A DNA stretch of 8,340 bases from Clostridia bacterium (GCA_027335545.1 DAHWHV010000010.1:1-8340), one strand, 5' to 3'. Positions 1 to 6,618 are shown, numbered from the stretch's first letter. Notes: generated from the sequence alone by a model not told the origin. Translations and numbers: made by a program.

Positions 1-150
1 GGAGTTCTCGGACAGATCGCCGAATTCCCGCGCCACCTTGATCCGCTCGGCTACCTCACGCCGACGAACGGTCTTCAACTCCTCGAGCTCACGCTCCAGT
101 TTCTGAAGCCCGGCAGCCGTCAGCAGCACTTCGCGTTCACGCTCGGCCAT
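1..150 (-). CDS. greA: transcription elongation factor GreA, N-terminal part (cut by window edge)
   Basis: GreA enters the secondary channel of RNA polymerase and stimulates cleavage of backtracked transcripts. The 50 residues from ATG 150 read [20 protein letters not shown], then a coiled-coil stretch ([20 protein letters not shown]) and [10 protein letters not shown]. This matches the GreA N-terminal coiled coil, and GDLSEN is the tip motif with the acidic residues (Asp, Glu) that act at the polymerase active site. ATG 150 gives the usual start MAE..EVLLT; an AGAGAGG-like ribosome site lies rather far (about 14 nt) upstream. The in-frame GTG at 306 would add 52 basic residues. The C-terminal FKBP-like domain lies outside the window. 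Confidence 0.93.
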   Translation of the reverse strand, partial: MAEREREVLLTAAGLQKLERELEELKTVRRREVAERIKVAREFGDLSENS

Positions 151-306
151 GACCGCCGGTGCACCCTCTCTCTTGGCGGTGTGCTTGTTCGACTTCCGCG
201 GCTTCGGCGCTGGTCCGCCCGCGCTCTTGCGCCCCGTAGCCGCCTGGGGCCGGCTCGCGGGCGACGGGGCGCGCGACTTGGCCTTGGTGGGCGCCCGACG
301 GTGCAC
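151..306 (-). other. possible 52-residue basic N-terminal extension of GreA, or a 5' leader
   Basis: The greA frame stays open upstream of ATG 150 to GTG 306-304, which lies only about 12 nt after the predicted transcript start. The encoded residues are rich in Lys, Arg, Pro, Ala and Ser (for example [18 protein letters not shown], then [13 protein letters not shown]). In a hand count of the 51 codons after GTG, about 86 percent have G or C at position three against about 75 and 67 percent at positions two and one, which is coding-like. No good ribosome site precedes GTG 306. If untranslated, this is a leader of about 165 nt. Confidence 0.45.
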
Positions 307-324
307 GCCGCCACGCGGGGGTTG

Positions 325-354
325 ATTATAGGTTGGCCCCTCTGTCGCTGTCAA
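325..354 (-). promoter_or_regulatory. full-consensus sigma-A/sigma-70 promoter of greA
   Basis: On the minus strand TTGACA (354-349) and TATAAT (330-325) both match the consensus at 6 of 6, with an 18-bp spacer. Transcription should start near 318-316. In DNA this GC-rich, two perfect hexamers at proper spacing upstream of a gene are very unlikely by chance. It would make greA its own transcription unit, separate from the coaX operon. Confidence 0.9.
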
Positions 355-565
355 CGACGCTCCCCCCTCAGGGCCTGGACCCTCCACCCCCCGAGCCCGG
401 TGGCGCGCTGCGGGAACGCCACCAAGGCACGGGAACGGGGGGCGACCTCACCCCGGACGGGAATCTACGCACGCGGTCGCCGTCACAACACCAGCGGGGG
501 GCACGGCCGCCCGGGGGAGGCAATCCCGGCGCTCCCCACCCCATCACCGCGGTCAAAGAGCCGCC
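355..565. other. coaX-greA intergenic stretch, no gene recognised
   Basis: About 210 nt between the coaX stop and the greA promoter. It is open in several frames because of its GC content, but none resembles a protein. An inverted repeat ggggag (514-519) / ctcccc (532-537) with a 12-nt loop lies 29-52 nt after the coaX stop in the direction of transcription. It has no T-run, so it is at best a weak candidate for a 3' end signal. dusB, which sits between coaX and greA in some Clostridia, is absent. Confidence 0.5.
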
Positions 566-1447
566 TCACGGCACAGGCACCCCATCACCGACCGCCTGCC
601 CAGCACCGGCGAGTGGCCCCTCCGTCTCCCCCTCCGTCTCCCCCTCCGTCTCCCTCTCCGTCTGACCGCCTGCCGTCTGACCGCCCACTTGGCGCTCGTA
701 AATCAGGCGAAGGCCGTGCAGGGTCAGGGCGGGATCCACGTCGGTGATCGTGCGACTGGCCGGAGCCACCAAACCGCTCAGCCCGCCCGTCGCCACGACC
801 CGGCTCGCACCGCCCATTTCCGCACGCACTCGGTCCACCAAGGCATCGATCTGCCCGGCAAAGCCGAAGACGATCCCCGCCTGCACCTGCTCCGCCGTGT
901 TCTTACCCAGAACGCGGACCGGGGCCTCCAGCGGCACGCGATGCAGCAGCGCGGCGCTCTGAAAGAGCGCCTCCGCGGAAATGGCGATCCCCGGAGCGAT
1001 GACGCCACCCACGTAGCGCCCCCCGGCGGCGATGGCCTCGATCTTGGTCGCCGTTCCGCAGTCCACCACCACCACCGGGGCGCCATACAGGCGCCAGGCC
1101 GCGACACCGTCGGCGATGCGGTCTGCCCCCACCTCCCCGGGGTGGTCGACCTCCAGCCGCAGGCCCGTCTCCACCCCGGAGCCGATGGACACCAGGCGGC
1201 AGGACAGATAGGCAGAAGCCATTTGCCGCCACGACTCCCCCAGGGGCGGCACCACCGAGGCCAAGGCCAGGCCGCGCACGTCCGGCAGGCCGAACCCTCG
1301 CTGATCCAGCAGTCCGCGCAGGGTCAGGGCGAGTTCGTCGGCCGTGGCTTCACGGGCACTGGACAGACGCCAGGCGTGGAGCAGGCGTCGCTGCGCGAAG
1401 ACCGCCAGGACCGTGTGCGTATTGCCCACATCGACCGTCAGGAGCAA
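566..1447 (-). CDS. coaX: type III pantothenate kinase CoaX with a repetitive C-terminal tail
   Basis: CoaX phosphorylates pantothenate, the first step of coenzyme A synthesis; the type III form resists CoA feedback inhibition and uses a monovalent cation. From TTG 1447 the product is 293 residues. Family motifs: LLTVDVGNT (2-10, catalytic-region Asp6), GADRIAD (107-113), VVVVDCGTATK (125-135, Asp129), GGVIAPG (147-153), GKNTAEQVQAGIVFG (181-195) and ATGGLSGLV (219-227). The normal protein ends near LRLIYER (about residue 252). Here about 40 further residues follow, made of GGQTA/GGQTE and three ETEG repeats and then a Gly/Val/Pro stretch to TGA 566. The gene overlaps folK-birA by 10 nt and seems to be the last gene of this operon. 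Confidence 0.95.
   Translation of the reverse strand: MLLTVDVGNTHTVLAVFAQRRLLHAWRLSSAREATADELALTLRGLLDQRGFGLPDVRGLALASVVPPLGESWRQMASAYLSCRLVSIGSGVETGLRLEVDHPGEVGADRIADGVAAWRLYGAPVVVVDCGTATKIEAIAAGGRYVGGVIAPGIAISAEALFQSAALLHRVPLEAPVRVLGKNTAEQVQAGIVFGFAGQIDALVDRVRAEMGGASRVVATGGLSGLVAPASRTITDVDPALTLHGLRLIYERQVGGQTAGGQTERETEGETEGETEGPLAGAGQAVGDGVPVP
617..664. repeat. 12-bp tandem repeat in the coaX 3' end
   Basis: Unit cccctccgtctc on the plus strand: three perfect copies (617-628, 629-640, 641-652) and a degenerate fourth (653-664). On the minus strand it encodes ETEG repeats. The length is a multiple of three, so copy-number change would not break the coaX frame. Confidence 0.95.
658..687. repeat. 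15-bp direct repeat next to the 12-bp array
   Basis: ccgtctgaccgcctg (658-672) is followed directly by ccgtctgaccgccca (673-687), differing only in the last bases. On the minus strand it encodes GGQTA and GGQTE. Together with the 12-bp array it makes the whole added tail of CoaX repeat-derived. Confidence 0.9.
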
Positions 1448-3018
1448 CCCGCGCCGCCTCCCTCCAAATTGCTCCCACCGGGACCTGGAGAACGGGGGCC
1501 CCGGCGTCGGGTGGCGGCGGCCTGTGCCACGCCCGCCGCCTCGGCCGGGCGCAGGTGGCGCACGTCGCCGGCGAACACCGTCTGCACCGCCCCGTCTACC
1601 TCCACCTGCAGCGCCCCGTCGTCGGTCACGCCCACGGCCCGTCCGCACACGGGGATGCCGCAGACGGGATCGATGCGGACCAGGCGACCAAGAGTGCCGC
1701 AGCGGAGACGCCACGCCTGGAGGATGTGCGGCCACCCACCCGCCTGGAACTCCCGATAGAGGTGATCGAGGCGCCCGAGCACGGCCCGGCCCACCTCGGC
1801 CCGTGAGACGTGGGCGGCGACATCCCAGAGACTCGTCGCGCCAACCCCCGCCGGGGCCGTCCGGACGTTGATCCCCAGGCCCAGGACCACGAAATCCAGG
1901 CGGTCCTCGCGGCCGACCAACTCCAGCAGAATCCCACACACCTTGCCCGCGGGCAGCAGGATGTCGTTGGGCCACTTGATGGCCGTCGGCTGCGGCGTCC
2001 AGGCGTCCAGGGCCTGGCTGACGGCCAACGCGCCCAAGAGCGTCAGGCGCGCGGCCTGAGCCGGAACGACGTTCGGCCGCAGCAGCACCGACGTGTAGAG
2101 GCCCCCCGGTGGGGAGAGGAAGCCCCGCCCGCCGCGTCCCCGGCCCTCCGTCTGGGCCTCGGCAACGACGACCGTTCCCTCCGGGGCGCCCTCCAACCCG
2201 AGGCGCCGGGCCCAGCGATTCGTGGAGTCGACGCTGGCCACCACGCGGATGGGGCCGAGCCCGTGGGGCCCGTCGGGTATCAGCGCGTCGGGGCGCAGCG
2301 GCGCCACGTCCTCCGGCGCCGCCCCGCGCAGGCGGTAGCCCAGGCCCGCGTCTCCCTGAATGTCGTAGCCGGCAGCCCGGAGCCTCTGCACGTGTTTCCA
2401 AACGGCCGCGCGCGTGACGCCCAACTGCGCGGCCAAGGCCGCCCCGGACACCGCCGCCGACGCGCTCGCCTCCAGGGCGGCCAGGAGCCTGGCCCGAGTG
2501 GGGCGGGGGGAGGCGCCCCCCGCCCCCGGACCGAGACGGCCCCAGGGCCGGAGCCCCTGCCCTGCCTCCGCCGCCCGCCGCACGGCCAGGGCACGCGCCT
2601 CGCCCAGCCCCGGCAGCACGATGTCCGGCGCCACGTCGCAAAGAGGCACCAGGACGAAGGCCCGCTCATGCAGGCGCGGATGGGGTACCTCCAGGTCGCT
2701 GGTGTGAATGCGGCACTCCCCATACAGGAGGATGTCGACATCCAGGACCCGGGGACCCCAGCGGACCACCCGTTGGCGCCCAGCCGCATCTTCGATCTGG
2801 CGCACCACCGCCAACAGGCCCTCCGGCGCCAACTCCGTGTCCACGGCCACCACGCAGTTGAGAAACCAGTCCTGGTCGGTCTTCCCCTGCGGCTCTGTCT
2901 CATACACCGGCGAGACGGCCTGTGGGGGCAGTCCGGCTTCCGCCAAGCGAAGGATGGCCTGGCGGAGGTGGGACTCCCGGTCCCCCAGGTTACTGCCGAG
3001 CCCGAGGTAGACGCGCAC
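1438..3018 (-). CDS. FolK-BirA fusion: HPPK joined to biotin-protein ligase/repressor
   Basis: One uninterrupted frame of 526 codons from GTG 3018 to TGA 1438. Residues 1 to about 158 are a full 6-hydroxymethyl-7,8-dihydropterin pyrophosphokinase (FolK): GLGSNLGDR (6-14), VYETEP (38-43), FLNCVV (52-57), RWGPRVLDVDILLYG (86-100, magnesium-binding Asp93/Asp95) and PHPRLHERAFVLVPL (112-126). A short Gly/Pro linker (about 157-173) leads to a class II biotin-protein ligase (BirA): winged helix with GVTRAAVWKHVQRLRAAGY (200-218), ligase core with EGRGRGGRG (291-299), KWPND (348-352), GKVCGILLE (358-366) and GLGINV (380-385), then the small C-terminal domain ending near HLRP and a 35-residue Arg/Gly-rich tail. 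BirA attaches biotin to carboxylase subunits through biotinyl-AMP, and with this DNA-binding domain should also repress biotin genes. No ATG, GTG or TTG in frame lies between GTG 2583 (weak site) and the BirA domain, so a true fusion is the simplest reading. The 3' end overlaps coaX by 10 nt. Confidence 0.92.
   Translation of the reverse strand: MRVYLGLGSNLGDRESHLRQAILRLAEAGLPPQAVSPVYETEPQGKTDQDWFLNCVVAVDTELAPEGLLAVVRQIEDAAGRQRVVRWGPRVLDVDILLYGECRIHTSDLEVPHPRLHERAFVLVPLCDVAPDIVLPGLGEARALAVRRAAEAGQGLRPWGRLGPGAGGASPRPTRARLLAALEASASAAVSGAALAAQLGVTRAAVWKHVQRLRAAGYDIQGDAGLGYRLRGAAPEDVAPLRPDALIPDGPHGLGPIRVVASVDSTNRWARRLGLEGAPEGTVVVAEAQTEGRGRGGRGFLSPPGGLYTSVLLRPNVVPAQAARLTLLGALAVSQALDAWTPQPTAIKWPNDILLPAGKVCGILLELVGREDRLDFVVLGLGINVRTAPAGVGATSLWDVAAHVSRAEVGRAVLGRLDHLYREFQAGGWPHILQAWRLRCGTLGRLVRIDPVCGIPVCGRAVGVTDDGALQVEVDGAVQTVFAGDVRHLRPAEAAGVAQAAATRRRGPRSPGPGGSNLEGGGAGCS
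1457..1465 (-). promoter_or_regulatory. ribosome binding site that fixes the coaX start
   Basis: GGAGGGAGG on the minus strand, inside the 3' end of birA, lies 9 nt before TTG 1447-1445. The TTG gives the family-typical N-terminus LLTVDVGNT, so the site and homology agree. Confidence 0.75.
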
Positions 3019-3019
3019 C

Positions 3020-3439
3020 CTAGCGCCCTCCTCCGAGACGCGGCCGCCGGAACGGTAGGCGGACGCTCACGTCCGCTACGGGCCAGCCGATCGGCGCGTC
3101 GGGCTTATGCACGACCACGACCCCGCCCCACACCCGCGGGAAGGCTGCCAGGAGGCGGGCGGCGATCTCGCCCGCCAGGGCTTCGATCAGGTCCCGATGC
3201 GGCCCAAGGACCACCTCGGCGCTGAGGCGCGCGGCCTCCGCATAGTCCACGGTGTCCTGCAGGCGGTCCCCGGCGGCGGCCGCCCGCAGGTCCAGATCGA
3301 TCAGGAACCGCTGCGGCTGCGTGTGCTCCAGAGGCAGTACGCCGTGGCGGCCCTTTACCCGGAGCCCTCGCACCACCACGTGCCCCAACGCGGCGCCGGG
3401 CGTGGCACAACGGCGCCCGACCGGCCGGCCCCAACCCAT
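3020..3439 (-). CDS. folB: dihydroneopterin aldolase FolB
   Basis: FolB cleaves 7,8-dihydroneopterin to 6-hydroxymethyl-7,8-dihydropterin and glycolaldehyde in folate synthesis. The product is 139 residues from ATG 3439. Visible signature elements are RGLRVKGRHGVLPLE (with the catalytic-site Glu at 38), DTVDYAE (substrate-site Tyr66), LIEALAGEIAARLLAAFPRV, and HKPDAPIGWPVADVSVRL with the catalytic Lys112. The family normally begins close to VVVRGL, so about 18 residues at the N-terminus are extra. They are supported by a strong ribosome site but could be untranslated if TTG 3388 is used. The stop is 1 nt from the folK start, so FolB and the enzyme for the next step are made from coupled genes. 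No folP lies in this cluster. Confidence 0.93.
   Translation of the reverse strand: MGWGRPVGRRCATPGAALGHVVVRGLRVKGRHGVLPLEHTQPQRFLIDLDLRAAAAGDRLQDTVDYAEAARLSAEVVLGPHRDLIEALAGEIAARLLAAFPRVWGGVVVVHKPDAPIGWPVADVSVRLPFRRPRLGGGR
3026..3034 (-). promoter_or_regulatory. ribosome binding site of the folK-birA gene
   Basis: GGAGGAGGG on the minus strand, inside the last codons of folB, lies 7 nt before GTG 3018. It is an excellent match to the 16S tail and supports coupled translation from folB. Confidence 0.75.
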
Positions 3440-3444
3440 CCCGT

Positions 3445-3452
3445 CCCTCCCC
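3445..3452 (-). promoter_or_regulatory. ribosome binding site that fixes the folB start
   Basis: GGGGAGGG on the minus strand lies 5 nt before ATG 3439. This is the only strong site near the folB N-terminus and selects ATG 3439 over TTG 3388 or the GTG triplets just after it, which would give a more typical length. Confidence 0.7.
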
Positions 3453-3491
3453 ACGCTGGCGCGCCAGCGGCAGGCCCCGCGCCCCCCGGAC

Positions 3492-4670
3492 CTAGTTCGC
3501 GGTGGTGAGAACCTCCGCCCCTGCGGCGGTGACCAGCACGACGTCCGCAAGGCGCACTCCCCCCACCCCGGGGAGGTAGAGGCCGGGTTCCAGCGTGAAG
3601 ACCATCCCCGGCCGCAGGGGTTCCCCGTTGCCCTCCACCAGATAGGGCGGCTCATGGGCGTCCAGTCCGAGGCCTCGTCCGGTGCGGTGAGGGAAATGCT
3701 GCCCGAGTCCGGCCGCCGAGACGACCTGGCGCGCCGCCCGGTCCACGCCTTCCGCGGTGTTCCCCGGACGCACGGCGTTGAGCGCGGCCTGCTGGGCCGC
3801 CCGCACGACCTCCAGGGCCCGCCCCAGGGCCGGCGCGGGTTCCGCCCCGGGCACCACCACGCTCCGGGTGATGTGGGCCAGATACCCGTCGTAGCTGGCC
3901 CCCACGTCGATCCGGCAAACATCCCCCGCGCCCAATTCCCGCTCCGCGCCGGTGGCATGGGGATCCGCCCCCTGGGGGCCGGAGGCCACGCGGATGCCTG
4001 AGGGCGAGTACGCCCCGTGCGCGGCCAACACCGCGCCGCAGGCCGCAGCCACCCCCCGCTCGTGCTCGCCAGCCCCGACGGCCTGGATGCCAGCCAACAC
4101 GGCCCGCAACGCGAGCCGCGCGGCATGCCGCAACGCCACTATCTCCTGGGGCTCCTTCACCTGGCGCAGAGCGGCCACATCGGCGTCGATCGGCTGCCAG
4201 CGCGCCCGGGGGATCGCCCCTTCCACCGCGACCCGCTCGGACAGGCGCATCGCCCCGAACTCCGCGCCCAAGGGCGTGGGGCGGGCACCCAGGAAGCCCA
4301 AGGCCCGCGCCACGGCGGGCGCCGGGCCCGTCTCGTCCCGGTAGCCCACCAGCCGCAATCCTGAAATGTCCCCCAGGGCCGCGCGCAGGCCGCTGAGTTC
4401 GAAGTCGGGCGCCACGACCACTGGGGGTGCCTCCATGGGCTGCACGAACAACACCAGGCGCCCACCGGCCTCGACCCGCGCCCCGGTGAAGTAGCGGAGG
4501 CTGGCGCCTGGGACCAACACCCATGCCGCAAGGTTGCGGCGCTCGAGGCGAAGCCGCAACTCATGCGCGCGACGCCGCGCTCCAGCCGCATCGGTCGGAT
4601 CGCCGGCGTGCCCAGGCGGGCCCGCCCCCGCCACCGGCGGGCCGTCGCGGACCGCACTGTCCGTCGCCAC
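3492..4670 (-). CDS. M24 family (Xaa-Pro peptidase / creatinase fold) protein with altered metal site
   Basis: The protein is about 392 residues from GTG 4670: a non-conserved 30-residue start, a creatinase-type N-terminal domain (RRAHELRLRLERRNLAAW, LRYFTG), and a C-terminal pita-bread domain. Family landmarks are clear: SGPQGADPH, GDVCRIDVG, DGYLAHITRS, HRTGRGLGLDAHEPP, MVFTLEPGLYLPG and GVRLADVVLVT. In active aminopeptidase P or prolidase two metal ions are held by Asp, Asp, His, Glu, Glu. Here the matching residues are D255, H266, R332, E361 and A375, so three of five ligands are replaced. The two catalytic-support histidines (H238 in ADPH, H339 in DAHE) remain. The fold and ancestry are secure, but a dimetal peptidase activity is doubtful; a metal-independent hydrolase, as creatinase is within this fold, or a pseudoenzyme are alternatives. 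It sits between ftsH and folB and is probably cotranscribed with both. Confidence 0.85.
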   Translation of the reverse strand: MATDSAVRDGPPVAGAGPPGHAGDPTDAAGARRRAHELRLRLERRNLAAWVLVPGASLRYFTGARVEAGGRLVLFVQPMEAPPVVVAPDFELSGLRAALGDISGLRLVGYRDETGPAPAVARALGFLGARPTPLGAEFGAMRLSERVAVEGAIPRARWQPIDADVAALRQVKEPQEIVALRHAARLALRAVLAGIQAVGAGEHERGVAAACGAVLAAHGAYSPSGIRVASGPQGADPHATGAERELGAGDVCRIDVGASYDGYLAHITRSVVVPGAEPAPALGRALEVVRAAQQAALNAVRPGNTAEGVDRAARQVVSAAGLGQHFPHRTGRGLGLDAHEPPYLVEGNGEPLRPGMVFTLEPGLYLPGVGGVRLADVVLVTAAGAEVLTTAN

Positions 4671-4789
4671 ATCCACCCCTTCTCGCTCATACTGGGAGCC
4701 TCGTGCGGGTCGCACGCGGGCCGACGGCCCCGGCGTAGCGGAACCCCGGCGGCGGCGATGCCACCGCGCCGGGGCGCCCGTGCCGTCCA
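4671..4789 (-). other. ftsH-M24 gene spacer with three successive inverted repeats
   Basis: This 119-nt stretch holds gtgcg-ggt-cgcac (4703-4715), gggcc-gac-ggccc (4718-4730) and ccccggcg...cgccgggg (4744-4774, 15-nt loop with further possible pairing). None is followed by a T-run. The stretch is open in the frame of the M24 gene from an ATG at 4790 that overlaps the ftsH stop by one base, but the encoded residues are Arg/Pro/Gly-rich and unlike the family. I read it as untranslated leader or RNA-processing structure rather than coding. Confidence 0.5.
4676..4684 (-). promoter_or_regulatory. ribosome binding site that favours GTG 4670
   Basis: GAGAAGGGG on the minus strand ends 5 nt before GTG 4670-4668. 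The in-frame ATG at 4790 has no comparable site, and another GTG at 4676 overlaps this one. Confidence 0.65.
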
Positions 4790-6611
4790 TCAGACGGCCG
4801 CCGGCTTACCCTCCACGATCTCCGCCAACTCGCCGGAGGTGACCGTCTCCTTCTCCAGCAGGCGACGCGCGATGTCGTCCAGCTTGCCTCGATTGTCCCG
4901 CAGCAGCGTGAGCGCGCGGTCGTAGCACTCCCCCACCACGCGGCTGATCTCCCGGTCGATGTGGGAGGCCACCTCTTCTGAGAAGGACCGGTCCCGAGAC
5001 AGGTCGCGGCCCAGAAAGGGGTTGTCGATTCGGTTGCCGAAGGTCATCGGTCCGAGTTCCTGGCTCATCCCGAATTCGGTGATCATCCGTCGCACCAGCT
5101 TGGTGACGACCTCCAAGTCGTTGCTGGCCCCGGACGTGATCTCCCCGAAAATCAGGTCCTCGGCGGCCCGCCCGCCCAGCGCCTGCACCACCCGATCCAG
5201 GATCTCACGCCGCGACACCAGGTAGCGATCCTCCGTCGGCAACGAGATGGTGACCCCTAGGGCCGGCCCCTGGGGAATGATCGTCACTTTGTGGGGTGGG
5301 TCGGTGTACGGCAACAGCTTGCCCAGCAGGGCGTGCCCCGCCTCGTGGTAGGCCACCACAGGCCGCTCCTTGTCGCTGATCACCCGGCTCTTCTTCTGCG
5401 GCCCCCCCCCCGATGATGCGGTCGATGGCCTCCTCGAGTTCCTCGGTACCGACGCGCTTCTTGCGACGACGTGCGGCCAGCAGGGCGCCCTCGTTGATCA
5501 TGTTCTCCAGGTCGGCCCCAGTGAACCCGGGGGTCCGCCGCGCGAGGATGTTGAGGTCGACCGACTCCTCAAGGGGCTTGCCGCGGGTGTGCACGGCGAG
5601 GATGGCCTCTCGCCCCTTGAGGTCCGGCCGGTCGATGTTGATCTGGCGGTCGAAGCGGCCCGGCCGCAGTAGCGCCGGATCGAGGACATCCGGCCGGTTG
5701 GTGGCCGCCATGATGATGATGCCCTCGTTGGTGGAGAATCCGTCCATCTCCACCAACAACTGATTCAGTGTCTGCTCTCGCTCGTCGTGCCCCCCCCCGT
5801 ACCCGGCGCCGCGCTGCCGCCCCACCGCGTCGATCTCGTCGATGAACACGATGCAAGGGGAATTCTTCTTGGCCTGCTCAAACAGGTCCCGCACCCGCGA
5901 GGCCCCGACGCCGACGAACATCTCGACGAAGTCTGAACCGCTGATGCTGAAGAAGGGCACGCCGGCCTCTCCCGCCACGGCCTTGGCCACCAATGTCTTG
6001 CCCGTGCCGGGCTCCCCGTAGAGGAGAACGCCCTTGGGAATACGGGCTCCCAACGCCAGGTAGCGTTTGGGGTGCTTGAGGAAGTCCACGATCTCCGCGA
6101 GTTCCTCTTTGACCTCCTCGACGCCGGCGACGTCCTCGAAGGTGACCCGCTTCTTCGGGTCGTCACTGTGCAGGCGGGCCCGGCTGCGGCCGAACTGCAT
6201 CACGCGGTTCCCGCCGCCCTGGGTTTGTTGCATGATGAAGATGAAGGCGCCCACCAGCAGCACGATCGGCAGCACCGTGGTCAGGAGGGCACCATACCAG
6301 GCGTTCTGGTTGCTGGCCGCCACGCTGACGCTCACGCCCTGCTGGCGGGCCAGCTGGAGGTCGGCGATGTCGCCTTTGGGCAGGATCGCGGCATACTGGC
6401 CGCGGTTATTCGCCAAGGACCCGGTGACATGCTGACCGTCCGGGGCGACGTGGACGGAGGCGATGCCGTGGTCTTCCAGGGCGGTGACGAAGCTGCTGTA
6501 GGACAGGGTCTGGGAGTTCTGGCTATGGTTGTTGAAGACCGTCGCCAGCACGATGATCAGCAGCAGCATGACCATCCAGAAGGCCACGGTGCGAAAAGCG
6601 CTGAAGCGCAA
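4790..6611 (-). CDS. ftsH: ATP-dependent zinc metalloprotease FtsH, frame broken by one extra base
   Basis: FtsH is a membrane-anchored AAA+ protease that extracts and degrades membrane and short-lived proteins as a hexamer. Counting from TTG 6611: membrane segment about 10-26, periplasmic/extracytoplasmic domain about 35-105, second membrane segment about 107-127, AAA domain with Walker A GEPGTGKT (199-206), pore loop FVGVG (232-236), Walker B IVFIDEID (254-261), and second region of homology [19 protein letters not shown] (304-322). The protease part has the zinc site HEAGH (422-426 after frame correction) and the third ligand Asp in SNDLE (498). Corrected length is about 606 residues, normal for the family. 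As written, a run of ten G (minus strand, 5411-5402) throws the reading off: the upstream frame then ends at 5205 after about 65 unrelated residues, and the protease part is open in the next frame from upstream of GTG 5383 to TGA 4790. Nine G would join them as [17 protein letters not shown], close to the family consensus. Confidence 0.95.
5402..5411 (-). other. G10 homopolymer at the ftsH frame break
   Basis: The plus strand has ten consecutive c. Upstream codons read ATC ATC GGG GGG GGG, after which the family-conserved PQKKSR is only found in the +1 frame. The same gene has a run of nine G at 5790-5798 that keeps frame and encodes the conserved GYGGGHDE, so the simplest reading is that the true count here is also nine. 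The alternatives are a real null or phase-variable allele, or polymerase or ribosome slippage. Confidence 0.9.
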
Positions 6612-6618
6612 AACCAGT

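Noticed and set aside
617..687. CRISPR-like array
   Set aside because: The 12- and 15-bp units are directly adjacent with no spacers; they are simple tandem repeats within coaX.
689..1759. Plus-strand open frame of 356 codons opposite coaX and the 3' part of birA
   Set aside because: It is the antisense shadow of CoaX and BirA, with no recognisable motif and no ribosome site.
566..2641. Reading the coaX frame back to 2641 as one 691-residue protein
   Set aside because: Upstream of TTG 1447 the residues are Arg/Gly/Ala/Pro noise out of frame with BirA, whereas BirA motifs are in the other frame; a strong ribosome site marks TTG 1447.
1810..3225. Long plus-strand open frame of 471 codons opposite folK-birA and folB
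   Set aside because: It lies antisense to genes with clear family motifs; its residues are low-complexity Arg/Gly/Ala/Pro and show no domain. High GC lowers stop frequency on the opposite strand.
4670..4790. ATG 4790, overlapping the ftsH stop, as start of the M24 gene
   Set aside because: Translational coupling is possible, but the 40 added residues are Arg/Pro-rich and unlike the family, and GTG 4670 has a much better ribosome site.
5790..5798. Second G-run (nine) in ftsH as another frame break
   Set aside because: Nine G keep the frame and encode the conserved [11 protein letters not shown], so no frameshift is present there.
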